A stretch of 64,000 nt of DNA from Rugamonas aquatica (GTDB lineage Bacteria; Pseudomonadota; Gammaproteobacteria; Burkholderiales; Burkholderiaceae_D): NCBI RefSeq assembly GCF_009380215.1, contig NZ_WHUG01000011.1:124001-188000 (forward strand), read 5' to 3'. The notes beneath the pieces were generated by a model that saw only the letters and a program-made list of their open reading frames with translations, made no database searches and was not told where the DNA came from. Shown in pieces: positions 1 to 10,955 of the stretch; position 1 is the first letter of the stretch, and every line of letters begins with the position of its first letter. The position numbers were made by a program, and so were the translations under genes.

Positions 1-450
1 CAGCGCGGCGATCGCCTCCGCCGGCAAGCGCACCACCGAGACATACCCCAAAGCCGGATCGTCGGTGCCGAGCGCGAAACCGGCCAGGCCCTGGTCGAAG
101 ATGCGGGGCCGGCTTTCATCGCAGGCATAGTACAGCTGGCGCGCGGACCATGCCCCGGCCTCCGAACGCCAGGCCAGCGCCGCATGCGAATAGCGGATAT
201 CGAAGCGCGACAAGTCCAGGCCCGAGCGGCTGACCAGCGCCACGCCGTCGTCGACATCGGCCAGCTCCTCGCGCAGCACGGCGGCGAAGCGCAGCAGACG
301 ATCCTGTTCGGCGGCGGTCAGCGGCTGGCCGCGGTCGCAGAAGCGCGAGGCGCCGGAGGAACCAGCCACGCTGCCCGCCAGCGCCGCCCCCGAAGAGGCC
401 AGCGCCGCGCAGGTCAGCGCGGCCAGCGCCAGCGCGCGGTGTGGCGTCAA
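1..450 (-). CDS. DUF2145 family exported protein (3' end beyond window)
   Basis: The reading frame encodes a signal peptide rich in Ala and Leu, followed by the conserved start of the DUF2145 family: a CDRG segment, then SRSGLDLSR, YSHAAL, RQLYYACDE, RPRIFDQGLAGF and GYVSVV. The function of the family is unknown and the protein should be periplasmic. The most credible start is a TTG (450-448) that overlaps the TGA of the upstream gene (449-447), because it places a hydrophobic signal sequence at the very N terminus and no ATG is available nearby. The coupling suggests co-translation with the 152-residue exported protein before it. The C terminus lies outside the window. Family assignment is from motif recall; the start is an inference. 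Confidence 0.8.
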   Translation of the reverse strand, partial: MTPHRALALAALTCAALASSGAALAGSVAGSSGASRFCDRGQPLTAAEQDRLLRFAAVLREELADVDDGVALVSRSGLDLSRFDIRYSHAALAWRSEAGAWSARQLYYACDESRPRIFDQGLAGFALGTDDPALGYVSVVRLPAEAIAAL

Positions 451-905
451 AGGCTGACTGGGCGCGACGCCAGCTCGCCGTACCACTCGTCGGCCAGCAC
501 CAGATAGAACGGCTGATGCTTGTCGCTGCGGCCGAACTCAATGCCGTAGGCGCGGTTCTGCGCATACATCGCATCGCCGACGACGAGCTGCTGCTTGTCG
601 AAGGTGATCTGCGGCAGATCGAGCACGATACGCTGCTGCGGATCGTTGGCCTGCATGGTGATGCGGGTGCGGTCGCTGCGATCCGGCGTGGCGGCGATCT
701 GGATGATGCGGTACTCGCCGTCGGCGACCTTGCGCTTGTCGCCGTGCGAGCTGTTGCTCGAACCGTTCAGCGAATCGGAAATGCTGCCGCTGGATGCGGA
801 ACCGGCGCTCGACGCCGACGAGACGAAACTGTCGGCATTAGCCTGCACGGCCAGGCCCAGTGCGCCGGCGGCGGCGATGAGGCGGATTGGTAGGGAAATG
901 GGCAT
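447..905 (-). CDS. Exported hypothetical protein, partner of DUF2145
   Basis: A 152-residue protein with an N-terminal signal peptide ending near VQANA, a Ser/Gly/Ala-rich low-complexity stretch (about residues 18-47), then a more structured C-terminal region containing DGEYRIIQIAATPD, IVLDLPQ and YLVLADEWYGEL. I do not recognise a named domain. The start at 905 was chosen over an in-frame ATG at 926 because a GAGGAC element sits just upstream of 905. The stop codon overlaps the TTG start of the DUF2145 gene, so the two are probably translated together and act in the periplasm. Specific function unknown. Confidence 0.75.
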   Translation of the reverse strand: MPISLPIRLIAAAGALGLAVQANADSFVSSASSAGSASSGSISDSLNGSSNSSHGDKRKVADGEYRIIQIAATPDRSDRTRITMQANDPQQRIVLDLPQITFDKQQLVVGDAMYAQNRAYGIEFGRSDKHQPFYLVLADEWYGELASRPVSL

Positions 906-944
906 CGGATGTCCTCGGTTTTTCAAACGGCCAGTATAGAGGTT

Positions 945-1607
945 TCAATTGAACGCGGCCAGCAACTCGTCCGCGCCTTTCTCTATGCCGGCTTTAGACG
1001 CGTCCATCGGCCCCAGGCTGGCCGAGATATTCATCGGGCTTGGATACTGCTTGGCGACATAAGCGCTCACCAGCAGGTTGGTGTTGGCGTCGTACAGTTC
1101 CACCGCATAGCTTACCGATCCGGTGAACGTGCCCTCCTTGCCGCGTATGCTCTGCACGATGTTGTACGGGCCGCCCACCAGGTCGAAGCGCGTCACCGTG
1201 CTGAGGAAGCGCGTGCTCGACTTGGCGCCGGTCAGTGTCAGCTTCAGGCGCAGCGTTTTCCAGCCAGCGTCCCGGCTGATCCGCAGGCGGTGGCGCAGCC
1301 TGGACTCGAACTCGTCCTGCATGTAGGCGGCCAGCATATCCTTCTGCTCATCGCTCACCTCCTCGAACTGGCTGTCCTGGCCGCGATAGACCAGCACCGG
1401 ATCGATGATGATGCTTGAATAGTCGCGCAGCGTGACCGTGGTCGAATAGCTGTAGGGAACGCGCCCGGACTTGTCATCGGCATTCGGCCGCAGCTGGGCC
1501 GCCGACGCCAGGCCGCCATAGGCGACCGGCTGGGTGCTGGCACAACCGGCGATCGCGCCGCATAGGGCTAGCAGGATGGGGAACTGCAATTTGAGTGAGG
1601 AGTACAT
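945..1607 (-). CDS. DUF3313-type lipoprotein
   Basis: 220 residues. The N terminus is a lipoprotein signal with lipobox IAGC (Cys about 22) followed by ASTQPV, so the mature protein is expected to be membrane-anchored. The remainder (YSTTVTLRDYSSIIIDPV, an Asp/Glu-rich helix, GAKSSTRFLSTVTRFD, a segment with VELYDANT, and a C-terminal GADELLAAFN) matches my memory of DUF3313 lipoproteins of Proteobacteria, whose role is unknown. It is a single gene with its own candidate promoter (1675-1704) and is divergent from a TetR regulator, which could control it. Family call is from recognition of the pattern and not from a search. Confidence 0.75.
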   Translation of the reverse strand: MYSSLKLQFPILLALCGAIAGCASTQPVAYGGLASAAQLRPNADDKSGRVPYSYSTTVTLRDYSSIIIDPVLVYRGQDSQFEEVSDEQKDMLAAYMQDEFESRLRHRLRISRDAGWKTLRLKLTLTGAKSSTRFLSTVTRFDLVGGPYNIVQSIRGKEGTFTGSVSYAVELYDANTNLLVSAYVAKQYPSPMNISASLGPMDASKAGIEKGADELLAAFN

Positions 1608-1674
1608 GGCATGGCCTTATTTGTGAGGGGAAGAAACACGCGCTGGAGAATTCCATAACTGAACACACCAGTAC

Positions 1675-1704
1675 AGTATTGATTGATTAACCACCACTGT
1701 CAAG
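1675..1704 (-). promoter_or_regulatory. Candidate sigma70 promoter of the DUF3313 gene
   Basis: On the minus strand a perfect TTGACA (1704-1699) is followed after 18 bases by AATACT (1680-1675), which matches four of six positions of TATAAT. It lies 70 to 100 bases upstream of the lipoprotein start and inside the divergent spacer shared with the TetR gene. An imperfect inverted ACTG/CAGT pair (about 1658-1673) overlaps its downstream edge and could be a repressor site. Confidence 0.45.
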
Positions 1705-1751
1705 CGAGTTTGCGCATAAAATGTACGGCAGGGTTCAGATATGGAGTAGCA

Positions 1752-2384
1752 ATGAAGGTACGTACCGAGGCGCGCCGCCAGGCCATCGTCGAAGCAGCCG
1801 ATGCGCTGTTTCAGGAAACCGGCTATGAGGGCGCGTCCATGAGTGAGGTGGCGAAGCGCTGGGGGGGATCGAAAGTCACGCTGTACGGCTACTTCCCGTC
1901 CAAGGAGGCGCTGTTCAGCGCGGTGGTGCAGTCCTGCGCCACCGGCCATCTGGCCGATGCGACACGGGATTTATCGACCGCGCCGACGGACCGCGCCGGG
2001 CTGGAGTCGGCGCTGGAGCATTTTGGCGTGCGGATGCTGGGCGTGCTGGCCAACGACAAGAGCGCGCTGGCGGTCTATCGCATGGTGGTGGCCGAGTCGG
2101 GCCGCTCCGATGTCGGCCAGCTGTTTTACGATGCGGGTCCGAGCACTTCGGTGGAGACGCTGGCGGCGCTGCTGTCGGGCGCCATGGAGCGCGGCGAGAT
2201 CCGCCAGGCCGATCCCAAGGTCACTGCGCAGCAGTTCCTGGCGCTGCTGACGGCTGAAGTGGACGTGCGCCTGTACCAGCGCGATCCGCCGCCGCTGTCG
2301 CCGCAAGAAATCCGGCAACTGGTAAAGCGCGCCAACGACATGTTCTTTGCCGGCGCCGCGCCTAGGCCCGCGCCGCCAGGTTGA
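1752..2384 (+). CDS. TetR/AcrR family transcriptional regulator
   Basis: 210 residues. The N-terminal helix-turn-helix is plain: RRQAIVEAADALFQETGYEGASM, then SEVAKRWGGSKVTLYGYFPSKEALF (about residues 6-52), the canonical TetR DNA-binding layout. The C-terminal half is the variable ligand-binding and dimerisation domain and resembles the AefR-like type (LLSGAMERGEIRQADP). The start at 1752 was chosen because GGAG sits at 1743-1746; an in-frame upstream ATG would add 23 non-conserved residues. It is divergent from the DUF3313 lipoprotein gene, which is a reasonable target together with itself. The ligand cannot be told. Its 3' end overlaps the glycosyltransferase gene tail to tail. Confidence 0.9.
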   Translation: MKVRTEARRQAIVEAADALFQETGYEGASMSEVAKRWGGSKVTLYGYFPSKEALFSAVVQSCATGHLADATRDLSTAPTDRAGLESALEHFGVRMLGVLANDKSALAVYRMVVAESGRSDVGQLFYDAGPSTSVETLAALLSGAMERGEIRQADPKVTAQQFLALLTAEVDVRLYQRDPPPLSPQEIRQLVKRANDMFFAGAAPRPAPPG

Positions 2385-3207
2385 AAACCGTCTCGTCGCA
2401 AATCCGCGACTCGCGCGGCAGCACCAGGCGGCCGTGGCGCACCTGGCGGTTCCAGTCGTGGTTGGCGCGCTCCTTGTCGGCGCAGTAGTAGCTGCGGCCG
2501 TGGTCCAGGTGCAGGCTGACCAACGTATGCCGCGCCCGCACGCCGCGCACGCCGATGTGGTTCAGCCGCAGCCCCATATTCAGATCCCCGCCACCGTAAG
2601 CCATCTGCTCATCGAAGCCGCCCACCGCCAGCACATCGTCGCGCCACGCGCAGCTGTTGGAGCCGCTGAAGGCGTTGCGCTGCGTGAGCACGTCCAGCGC
2701 GCGCGCCAGCCAGCGCTTGCGCGTGAGCCGGTTGGCGCTCTTGCAAAAGCCCGGGATCGCACTCAGGTAGCCATAGTCGAACAAACTCTGATCGCGCACC
2801 GCCTCCAGCAAATCGTGCCGCAGGTGATACGCCTCGGGGATGCTGACATGGCTGCCGCCCGACAGAAAAATCCCCCGCCGCATCAGCCGCACATAGTTGG
2901 CCACGTAGTCGTCGCGTGGAATGCAGTCGCCGTCGGTGAACAACAGCAGGTCGCCGCTGGCCGCCAGCACGGCGCGGTTGAGCGCGCGGTATTTGCCGAA
3001 GCCGCGCTGCTCCTGGTTCTGGTATAGCAGCGGGATGCTCCAGCCGCGCCGCCGCACCGCCTCCAGCGCGGCGCCGATCGCGGGATCGCGCCCGTCCTGC
3101 GCAACGATGATCTGATCGGGCTTGCGGGTCTGCATGGCGTAGCCGGTCAGCACGCATTCGAGCTCGCGGCCCTTGCGGTGCGCCGAAATGATGACGGTGA
3201 TTTTCAT
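2362..3207 (-). CDS. Glycosyltransferase family 2
   Basis: 281 residues starting MKITVIISAHRKG, the usual first strand of a GT-A fold. The nucleotide-sugar binding motif appears as LLFTDGDCIPRDDYV (about residues 90-105; DGD in place of the usual DxD), and a C-terminal galactosyltransferase-like segment follows with GSNSCAWRDDVLAVGGFDE and GGGDLNMGLRLNHIG. No membrane segments or signal peptide are seen, so it is probably a cytoplasmic or peripheral enzyme building a surface glycan. The sugar donor and acceptor are unknown and no other glycan genes are adjacent. The gene is convergent with the TetR gene and shares 23 bases with it at the 3' end. The ribosome site before the start is weak. Confidence 0.85.
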   Translation of the reverse strand: MKITVIISAHRKGRELECVLTGYAMQTRKPDQIIVAQDGRDPAIGAALEAVRRRGWSIPLLYQNQEQRGFGKYRALNRAVLAASGDLLLFTDGDCIPRDDYVANYVRLMRRGIFLSGGSHVSIPEAYHLRHDLLEAVRDQSLFDYGYLSAIPGFCKSANRLTRKRWLARALDVLTQRNAFSGSNSCAWRDDVLAVGGFDEQMAYGGGDLNMGLRLNHIGVRGVRARHTLVSLHLDHGRSYYCADKERANHDWNRQVRHGRLVLPRESRICDETVFNLAARA

Positions 3208-3219
3208 TGTGGCGCCTGG

Positions 3220-3240
3220 AGAATAAAGAAAGCTTATTCT
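3220..3240. repeat. Inverted repeat in the glycosyltransferase/metH spacer
   Basis: AGAATAA (3220-3226) and TTATTCT (3234-3240) form a perfect 7-bp inverted repeat with a 7-base centre, 13 bases upstream of the glycosyltransferase start. It may be an operator or a weak hairpin in its leader. A second compact palindrome, TGCTGCG-T-CGCAGCA, lies at 3342-3356 nearer metH. Confidence 0.35.
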
Positions 3241-3361
3241 CTCGACACCATGTTGCAGGCGGATTGCGCACTGTAGCGCCTGCGTATCGCTATGTGTCGC
3301 AAAGCTGCGCGATGTAAATACAAGCAAATTTGGCAGATTGTTGCTGCGTCGCAGCAGTCTT

Positions 3362-3390
3362 CTGAAGCAAATTCCGTGATGCCGTATAAT
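3362..3390 (+). promoter_or_regulatory. Candidate metH promoter
   Basis: A perfect TATAAT (3385-3390) is preceded at 17 bases by CTGAAG (3362-3367), a poor -35. The start codon of metH follows 54 bases downstream of the -10 box. I looked for a cobalamin or SAH riboswitch in the 237-base spacer and could not see the conserved elements; the short remaining leader makes a full cobalamin riboswitch unlikely. Confidence 0.5.
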
Positions 3391-3444
3391 TTTAGACCGT
3401 CGGCAACTCCCGTCGCGCTCGTCCACGACCAAAGAAAGTAATAA

Positions 3445-7245
<3,801 letters not shown>

Positions 7246-7249
7246 TGTT

Positions 7250-7891
7250 TTACAGCGCGGTCATCGTCTCGGTGGCCGCCGCGTCCACGCCGGGCGCGGC
7301 CTGCGTCAGCAGCCTGCTGTCCGGCGGCAGGCTGGCCTGGAACAGCTTGTAGGCCTCGGCCGTCAGTGCCACAAAGGCATTCTGATGCGCCAGCAACTGG
7401 CCCGTCATCCATTCCCAGCCTTCGTCGGTTTCGTGCAGCCAGACCATGCCATCCGGGAAGGAGTTCGGGATCGCATCGATCGGCGCCTGCAGGGCGATCT
7501 GGCTTTGCGGCCCCCACAGGAAGTCCGGCGGCAGTTCGCGCCGCCAGCCGTGGCCGTTCTTTTCAGCGTAGATGTGATTGTGTCGGAAAGTCAGGTCCAC
7601 CACTTCGCGCTCGGTCATCACGTCGTCGGCCGATTCGATCCAGCAGTGGTAGGCGCCGCCGATGGGGTTGGAGAAGGCATCGTTGTCCATCATCCGCATC
7701 AACTCGCCGCCACCGCAATCGACTGCGGCCAGGCCCGCCACCGGCCGGAACACCCGCCCCAGCACGATGCTGATCAGGTTGGAACCAACGATGGCGTAGA
7801 CATGGCACAACGAACAGTATTGTTCGGGATAGTACTGGCGAACCACCTGGTTCACGCAGTGCGCGATCAGGGCCCGGACGGATTGAGGCAT
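7250..7891 (-). CDS. Hypothetical protein with a possible Cys-His-Asp (papain/transglutaminase-like) core
   Basis: 213 residues, no signal peptide or membrane segment. I do not recognise the family with certainty. Visible pattern: a cysteine-bearing helix start (YCSLCHVYAIVG, Cys26 and Cys29), GRVFRPVAGLAAVDC, then YHCWI with His82 before Trp84, and REVVDLTF with Asp99. Cys, then HxW, then VDLT is the order of the catalytic triad in transglutaminase-like and some papain-like domains such as DUF2026. The C-terminal half (WLHETDEGWEWMTGQLLAHQNAFV) is mostly helical. It converges on metH with only four bases between stops and has no obvious functional neighbour. The enzymatic reading is an inference. 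Confidence 0.6.
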   Translation of the reverse strand: MPQSVRALIAHCVNQVVRQYYPEQYCSLCHVYAIVGSNLISIVLGRVFRPVAGLAAVDCGGGELMRMMDNDAFSNPIGGAYHCWIESADDVMTEREVVDLTFRHNHIYAEKNGHGWRRELPPDFLWGPQSQIALQAPIDAIPNSFPDGMVWLHETDEGWEWMTGQLLAHQNAFVALTAEAYKLFQASLPPDSRLLTQAAPGVDAAATETMTAL

Positions 7892-7995
7892 TCAAAAGCT
7901 CACGAAAACGATTTGTATCCTTATGTATCGGATTGATTTACGGAAACTTTAGGTTAAAGTTCTGCTCGGTTTGATTTGAATGAAGGGGGGTTGCA

Positions 7996-8238
7996 ATGGA
8001 AGTAGTAATGCGGAAAGAGATAGCCCAGGAAGTGCTGTCCATGCTTGAGGCACAGTCAAAAGAACTGAATAATTCGCTCATCCGGGTGCGGGAAACCTGC
8101 AGCGAAGAGGAGTTCGACGCTTACCGGGAAGAGATAGGAAAAATCATCGGGGCGATGTATCTCGACATCATGAAGCCCATACACAGGAAGTATCCAGAGC
8201 TCGAACCCGTCGCGTTGCGCTTATCCACGTCAGAATAA
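7996..8238 (+). CDS. Small hypothetical protein
   Basis: An 80-residue acidic helical protein (KEIAQEVLSMLEAQSKELNN, then CSEEEFDAYREEIGKIIGAMYLDIMKPIH). It has no signal peptide and no domain I recognise; the pattern suggests a helical bundle. A strong GGGGGG tract lies just before the ATG at 7996, with an alternative in-frame ATG at 8008. Base composition is less GC-rich than the neighbours, which can go with recent acquisition. It stands alone between a divergent gene and a convergent one. Confidence 0.65.
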   Translation: MEVVMRKEIAQEVLSMLEAQSKELNNSLIRVRETCSEEEFDAYREEIGKIIGAMYLDIMKPIHRKYPELEPVALRLSTSE

Positions 8239-8269
8239 TCGATTCCTCAGGACTTCAGGCGCTTTAGGG

Positions 8270-9202
8270 TCACGGGACAGGTGGCAGGATCGATTCCTGC
8301 AGCGCCGCCTGGCGTACCGGATTGAAGGTCAGCGTTTGCTGCCGAATACCGTCGCTTAATGGTCTTGGTGCGACAGCCATTTGAATTCTGCCGCCCGCTG
8401 CAACAACCGATGCAAAACGAGGTGCTTGCGGAACGCCGTTCTCCGGGTAATTCACGAGCACGCTGGACAGCTCGACAACATGGCCGTTGAGCGACGGGGG
8501 ATCAAAGGTGATGGTCACGGTCGGGATCACGGAGTCCGATCCGTAAACTTCAACAAATGATCCAAGCTGGGGGGCAAGCATGGCGTCGTCACCGTCCATC
8601 CGCAGCAATCCCGCCGTGCATACGCTCTTACCACGGGCGTCCTGTACGGTGGCGGCAAGCCAGCTCTGGCCGCCCTTTACTTCGCGCTTGACGGCGTACA
8701 CATAGCGGCCGGCGTGCCAACGACAAGCAGAGCGGACGCTCACGAAATTTCCCTCATAGGAACCGGCCTCGAAATGCGTTCCCGGCGGTCCCTTGGCATA
8801 GTCCAGATCAATCACCTTACCGGTGGCCCAGCGGGAAAACAAGGTTCCGCGTCCGAGCGGAACCAAAGTACGCTCGGCGGCACTTGGCCAGCCGGCCACG
8901 CGGGTCTGAACACCGCCGTAAAAATTCGCGCCGCCAACCGTCATCAGGCCGAGTGGCGCGATGTATAGATCGACGTCGTCCGGAACGTCGTTTGAGATGT
9001 CGAACGCGATGCTCAGCGTATCGAGCCGTTGGTGTGAAGGCAAGGTCCACCAGATATCCGCCAAATGCCATGGATAGGCTGGCGGCGCGTCGGCAGCGCT
9101 GGCCCGCAGCGACAGTGAGGAGGTCGCCAGGATCAGTGCGCGCAGCGTTGTTGAGTATCGTTGTCGCGATACGCGCATCGTCAGCCCTCGCTTGTTCTTC
9201 AT
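8270..9202 (-). CDS. Exported hypothetical protein at the end of an ABC exporter chain
   Basis: 310 residues. After a basic N terminus (MKNKRGLTMRVSRQR) a hydrophobic stretch (LRALILATSSLSLRASA) looks like a Sec signal, cleaved before ADAPPAYPWH. The mature part is rich in beta strands and aromatic residues (DVDLYIAPLGLMTVGGANFYGGVQ, GTHFEAGSYEGNFVSV) with two cysteines (SACRWH, KSVCTAG) that could form a disulfide. It resembles a beta-sandwich, but I cannot name a family. The start at 9202 overlaps the stop of the DUF7661 gene as ATGA, so it is probably translated with that gene. Codon use looks slightly less GC-biased than the surrounding genes. Confidence 0.7.
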   Translation of the reverse strand: MKNKRGLTMRVSRQRYSTTLRALILATSSLSLRASAADAPPAYPWHLADIWWTLPSHQRLDTLSIAFDISNDVPDDVDLYIAPLGLMTVGGANFYGGVQTRVAGWPSAAERTLVPLGRGTLFSRWATGKVIDLDYAKGPPGTHFEAGSYEGNFVSVRSACRWHAGRYVYAVKREVKGGQSWLAATVQDARGKSVCTAGLLRMDGDDAMLAPQLGSFVEVYGSDSVIPTVTITFDPPSLNGHVVELSSVLVNYPENGVPQAPRFASVVAAGGRIQMAVAPRPLSDGIRQQTLTFNPVRQAALQESILPPVP

Positions 9203-9417
9203 GCGATCTGCACCGCCTGGCAATTTCGAGGCGTCGCATTTTCATGATAGAGGTCGGCCAGATACTCGCACAGTTCATGCTCGGCGATGTCGCCTGGGAC
9301 GATGAAGTCCGCAGGCCGGCGCTTGCCGTCAGCGCCAAGGTAGTAGGCGCGCCAGGCCCCGGCTGTGCCGGTGATCGCAATGAACTTTCCGAAAATATTA
9401 AACCTGAACTCCTTCAT
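9199..9417 (-). CDS. DUF7661 family small protein
   Basis: 72 residues beginning MKEFRFNIFGKFIAITGTAG, then WRAYYLGADGKRRPADFIVP and EYLADLYHENATP. This is the pattern I know as DUF7661, a short protein of unknown function common in Proteobacteria. The ATG at 9417 has GGGGG a few bases upstream and follows the DUF6434 stop by two bases; an upstream ATG would cover the preceding gene. Its stop overlaps the next start as ATGA. Probably cytoplasmic. Confidence 0.75.
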   Translation of the reverse strand: MKEFRFNIFGKFIAITGTAGAWRAYYLGADGKRRPADFIVPGDIAEHELCEYLADLYHENATPRNCQAVQIA

Positions 9418-9419
9418 GC

Positions 9420-9635
9420 TTACCCCCGCTCGCGGCGGCGCGTCCATTCATCCGCCACGTCGCCCATATTCTTCGCGGCGCCGCCACGCACCCAGGCCAT
9501 CAGCTCGCGGTCGAACTTGAAATCCGGCCCGCACTGGCCGGTAAGAAAACGCCGCACGTTTTGCGTGTTCCGATAGTCGGCATCGATTTCAGTTGCCCGC
9601 GAAATTTCTGCACCATGCCAGTCGAATTTCGTCAT
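9420..9635 (-). CDS. DUF6434 family small protein
   Basis: 71 residues: FDWHGAEISRATEIDADYRNTQNVRRF, then GPDFKFDRELMAWVRGGAAKNMGDVADEW. The YRNTQNVRRF and FKFDREFMAW-like blocks are the signature I associate with DUF6434, a short DNA-binding-like domain of unknown role sometimes found with SAP domains. The ATG (9635-9633) overlaps the stop of the ABC permease gene as ATGA, which fixes the start and points to co-translation. Nothing in the sequence says why it should accompany an exporter. Confidence 0.75.
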   Translation of the reverse strand: MTKFDWHGAEISRATEIDADYRNTQNVRRFLTGQCGPDFKFDRELMAWVRGGAAKNMGDVADEWTRRRERG

Positions 9636-10945
9636 TTCTGATCCCGCAAAAATTTCCAGCCCGCGATACCGCCGAACACCACGGCAAACGCCAGCTGCAC
9701 CGCGATCGGTTGCAGCACGCCATCCAGCCCCAGGCCGCGCCAGGTGACGGCGTCGAAACCATCGACCGCCCAACGCGTCGGCACCACCAGCGTGGCCTGC
9801 TGCACCCAGGCCGGGAACACGAAGGACGGCACCCAGGCCCCGCCCAGCATCACCATGATCAGCGTGGCGAAAGTGGCGATGCCGCGCGCCGCTTCCGGCG
9901 TCTTGCCGAAGGCGGCGATCAGCAGGCCGAAGGCCGCCGTCATCAGCGAGAAGCTGGCGGCCATGCCAAGGAAGCCCGGCACGCTGCTGATCTGCACCTT
10001 GAAGATCAGCATGGCGCAGACGAACATCGCGCACATCAGCCCCATGGCAATGATGGCGCCCGACACGGCGCGGCCGCTCAGCACCGTGGCCAGCGACACC
10101 GGCGCCGCCAGCAGGCGGTTCCAGACACCGGTGCGGCGCGCCAGCAAGATGCCGACGCCCATGTCGATGCCCATGAATAGGATGAACTGCACGCCCATGC
10201 CGGCAAACGAATGCGCATAGCCGTTGTACTTGGGACCGCTGCTGAGCGCCTGGTCCTGCGTGGTGTAGGGCATGGTCATGCCGACCGGCGCATCGGCAGG
10301 CGCCGGCTTGCCCTCGGCCTTGGCGGTGGCTTCCTTGCCGGCCTCGTCGGCGGCGCGCTGGTCCTGGAATTTCTTCAGGCTGGTGAGGAACTCGCTCAGC
10401 GGGGCCTTGGCGGGATCGCCTGCGGCTTCGGCGCGCAGTTCGGCCAGCTGTTTTTCCGTGGTCAGGTTGCCCTTGGGGCCCATGGCGGCGGCGCTGGTCA
10501 CCTGCATCACCTGCTGCGTCAGCAAGCCCTTCACCATGGCCAGCATGGTCGATTGCGAAGGATCGTAGTAGACCGGCAGCTCGGGCTTGTTGCGGCCGCT
10601 GAACAGCGCACCGGCGGCGGCATCGCCGAAGCCGGCCGGTATCACCACCGCCACCGACAGCTTGCCATGCCGCACCCGGTCCTGGGCTTCGGTGTCGCTC
10701 AGGTCGATGATGGTCAGGGCGCTGTCGGCTTTCAGGCCGGCGGCGATTTTCTTGCCGCTGTCGGACTGGTCCAGCTGCACCAGGCCGACTTCGATCTTGC
10801 TGGTCTTGGCTTCGGAACCGCCGCCGAACAGCGAGCCGAAGAAGGCCGCCAGGATGACCGGCATCAGCAGATGCAGCATCAGCGCGCGCTTGTCGTTGAT
10901 ATAGAGGATCAGATCCTTGCGGACCAGGGCGATCAATGCAGTCAT
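9632..10945 (-). CDS. ABC-2 type transporter permease
   Basis: 437 residues. Layout is typical of ABC-2 exporters of the YhhJ/NatB type: one N-terminal membrane segment (RALMLHLLMPVILAAFFGSLFG), a large periplasmic part (about residues 45-235), then five C-terminal segments, with LLARRTGVWNRLLAAPVSL before them and GGAWVPSFVFPAW in the last loop. It forms the membrane half of an efflux pump with the ATPase encoded ten bases upstream. Substrate is unknown; drugs, lipids or a peptide are possible. The stop overlaps the DUF6434 start. Confidence 0.9.
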   Translation of the reverse strand: MTALIALVRKDLILYINDKRALMLHLLMPVILAAFFGSLFGGGSEAKTSKIEVGLVQLDQSDSGKKIAAGLKADSALTIIDLSDTEAQDRVRHGKLSVAVVIPAGFGDAAAGALFSGRNKPELPVYYDPSQSTMLAMVKGLLTQQVMQVTSAAAMGPKGNLTTEKQLAELRAEAAGDPAKAPLSEFLTSLKKFQDQRAADEAGKEATAKAEGKPAPADAPVGMTMPYTTQDQALSSGPKYNGYAHSFAGMGVQFILFMGIDMGVGILLARRTGVWNRLLAAPVSLATVLSGRAVSGAIIAMGLMCAMFVCAMLIFKVQISSVPGFLGMAASFSLMTAAFGLLIAAFGKTPEAARGIATFATLIMVMLGGAWVPSFVFPAWVQQATLVVPTRWAVDGFDAVTWRGLGLDGVLQPIAVQLAFAVVFGGIAGWKFLRDQK

Positions 10946-10955
10946 GGTGTTCCTA

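Noticed and set aside
2362..2384. Tail-to-tail overlap of the TetR and glycosyltransferase genes as a sign of a wrong call.
   Set aside because: Both proteins have full family features up to the last codons, and short convergent overlaps occur elsewhere in the window (48198-48232, 56130-56141).
3208..3444. Possible cobalamin or SAH riboswitch before metH.
   Set aside because: Promoter-like TATAAT leaves a leader of about 50 bases, and the conserved B12-box or SAH core elements were not found by eye. A covariance model search would settle it.
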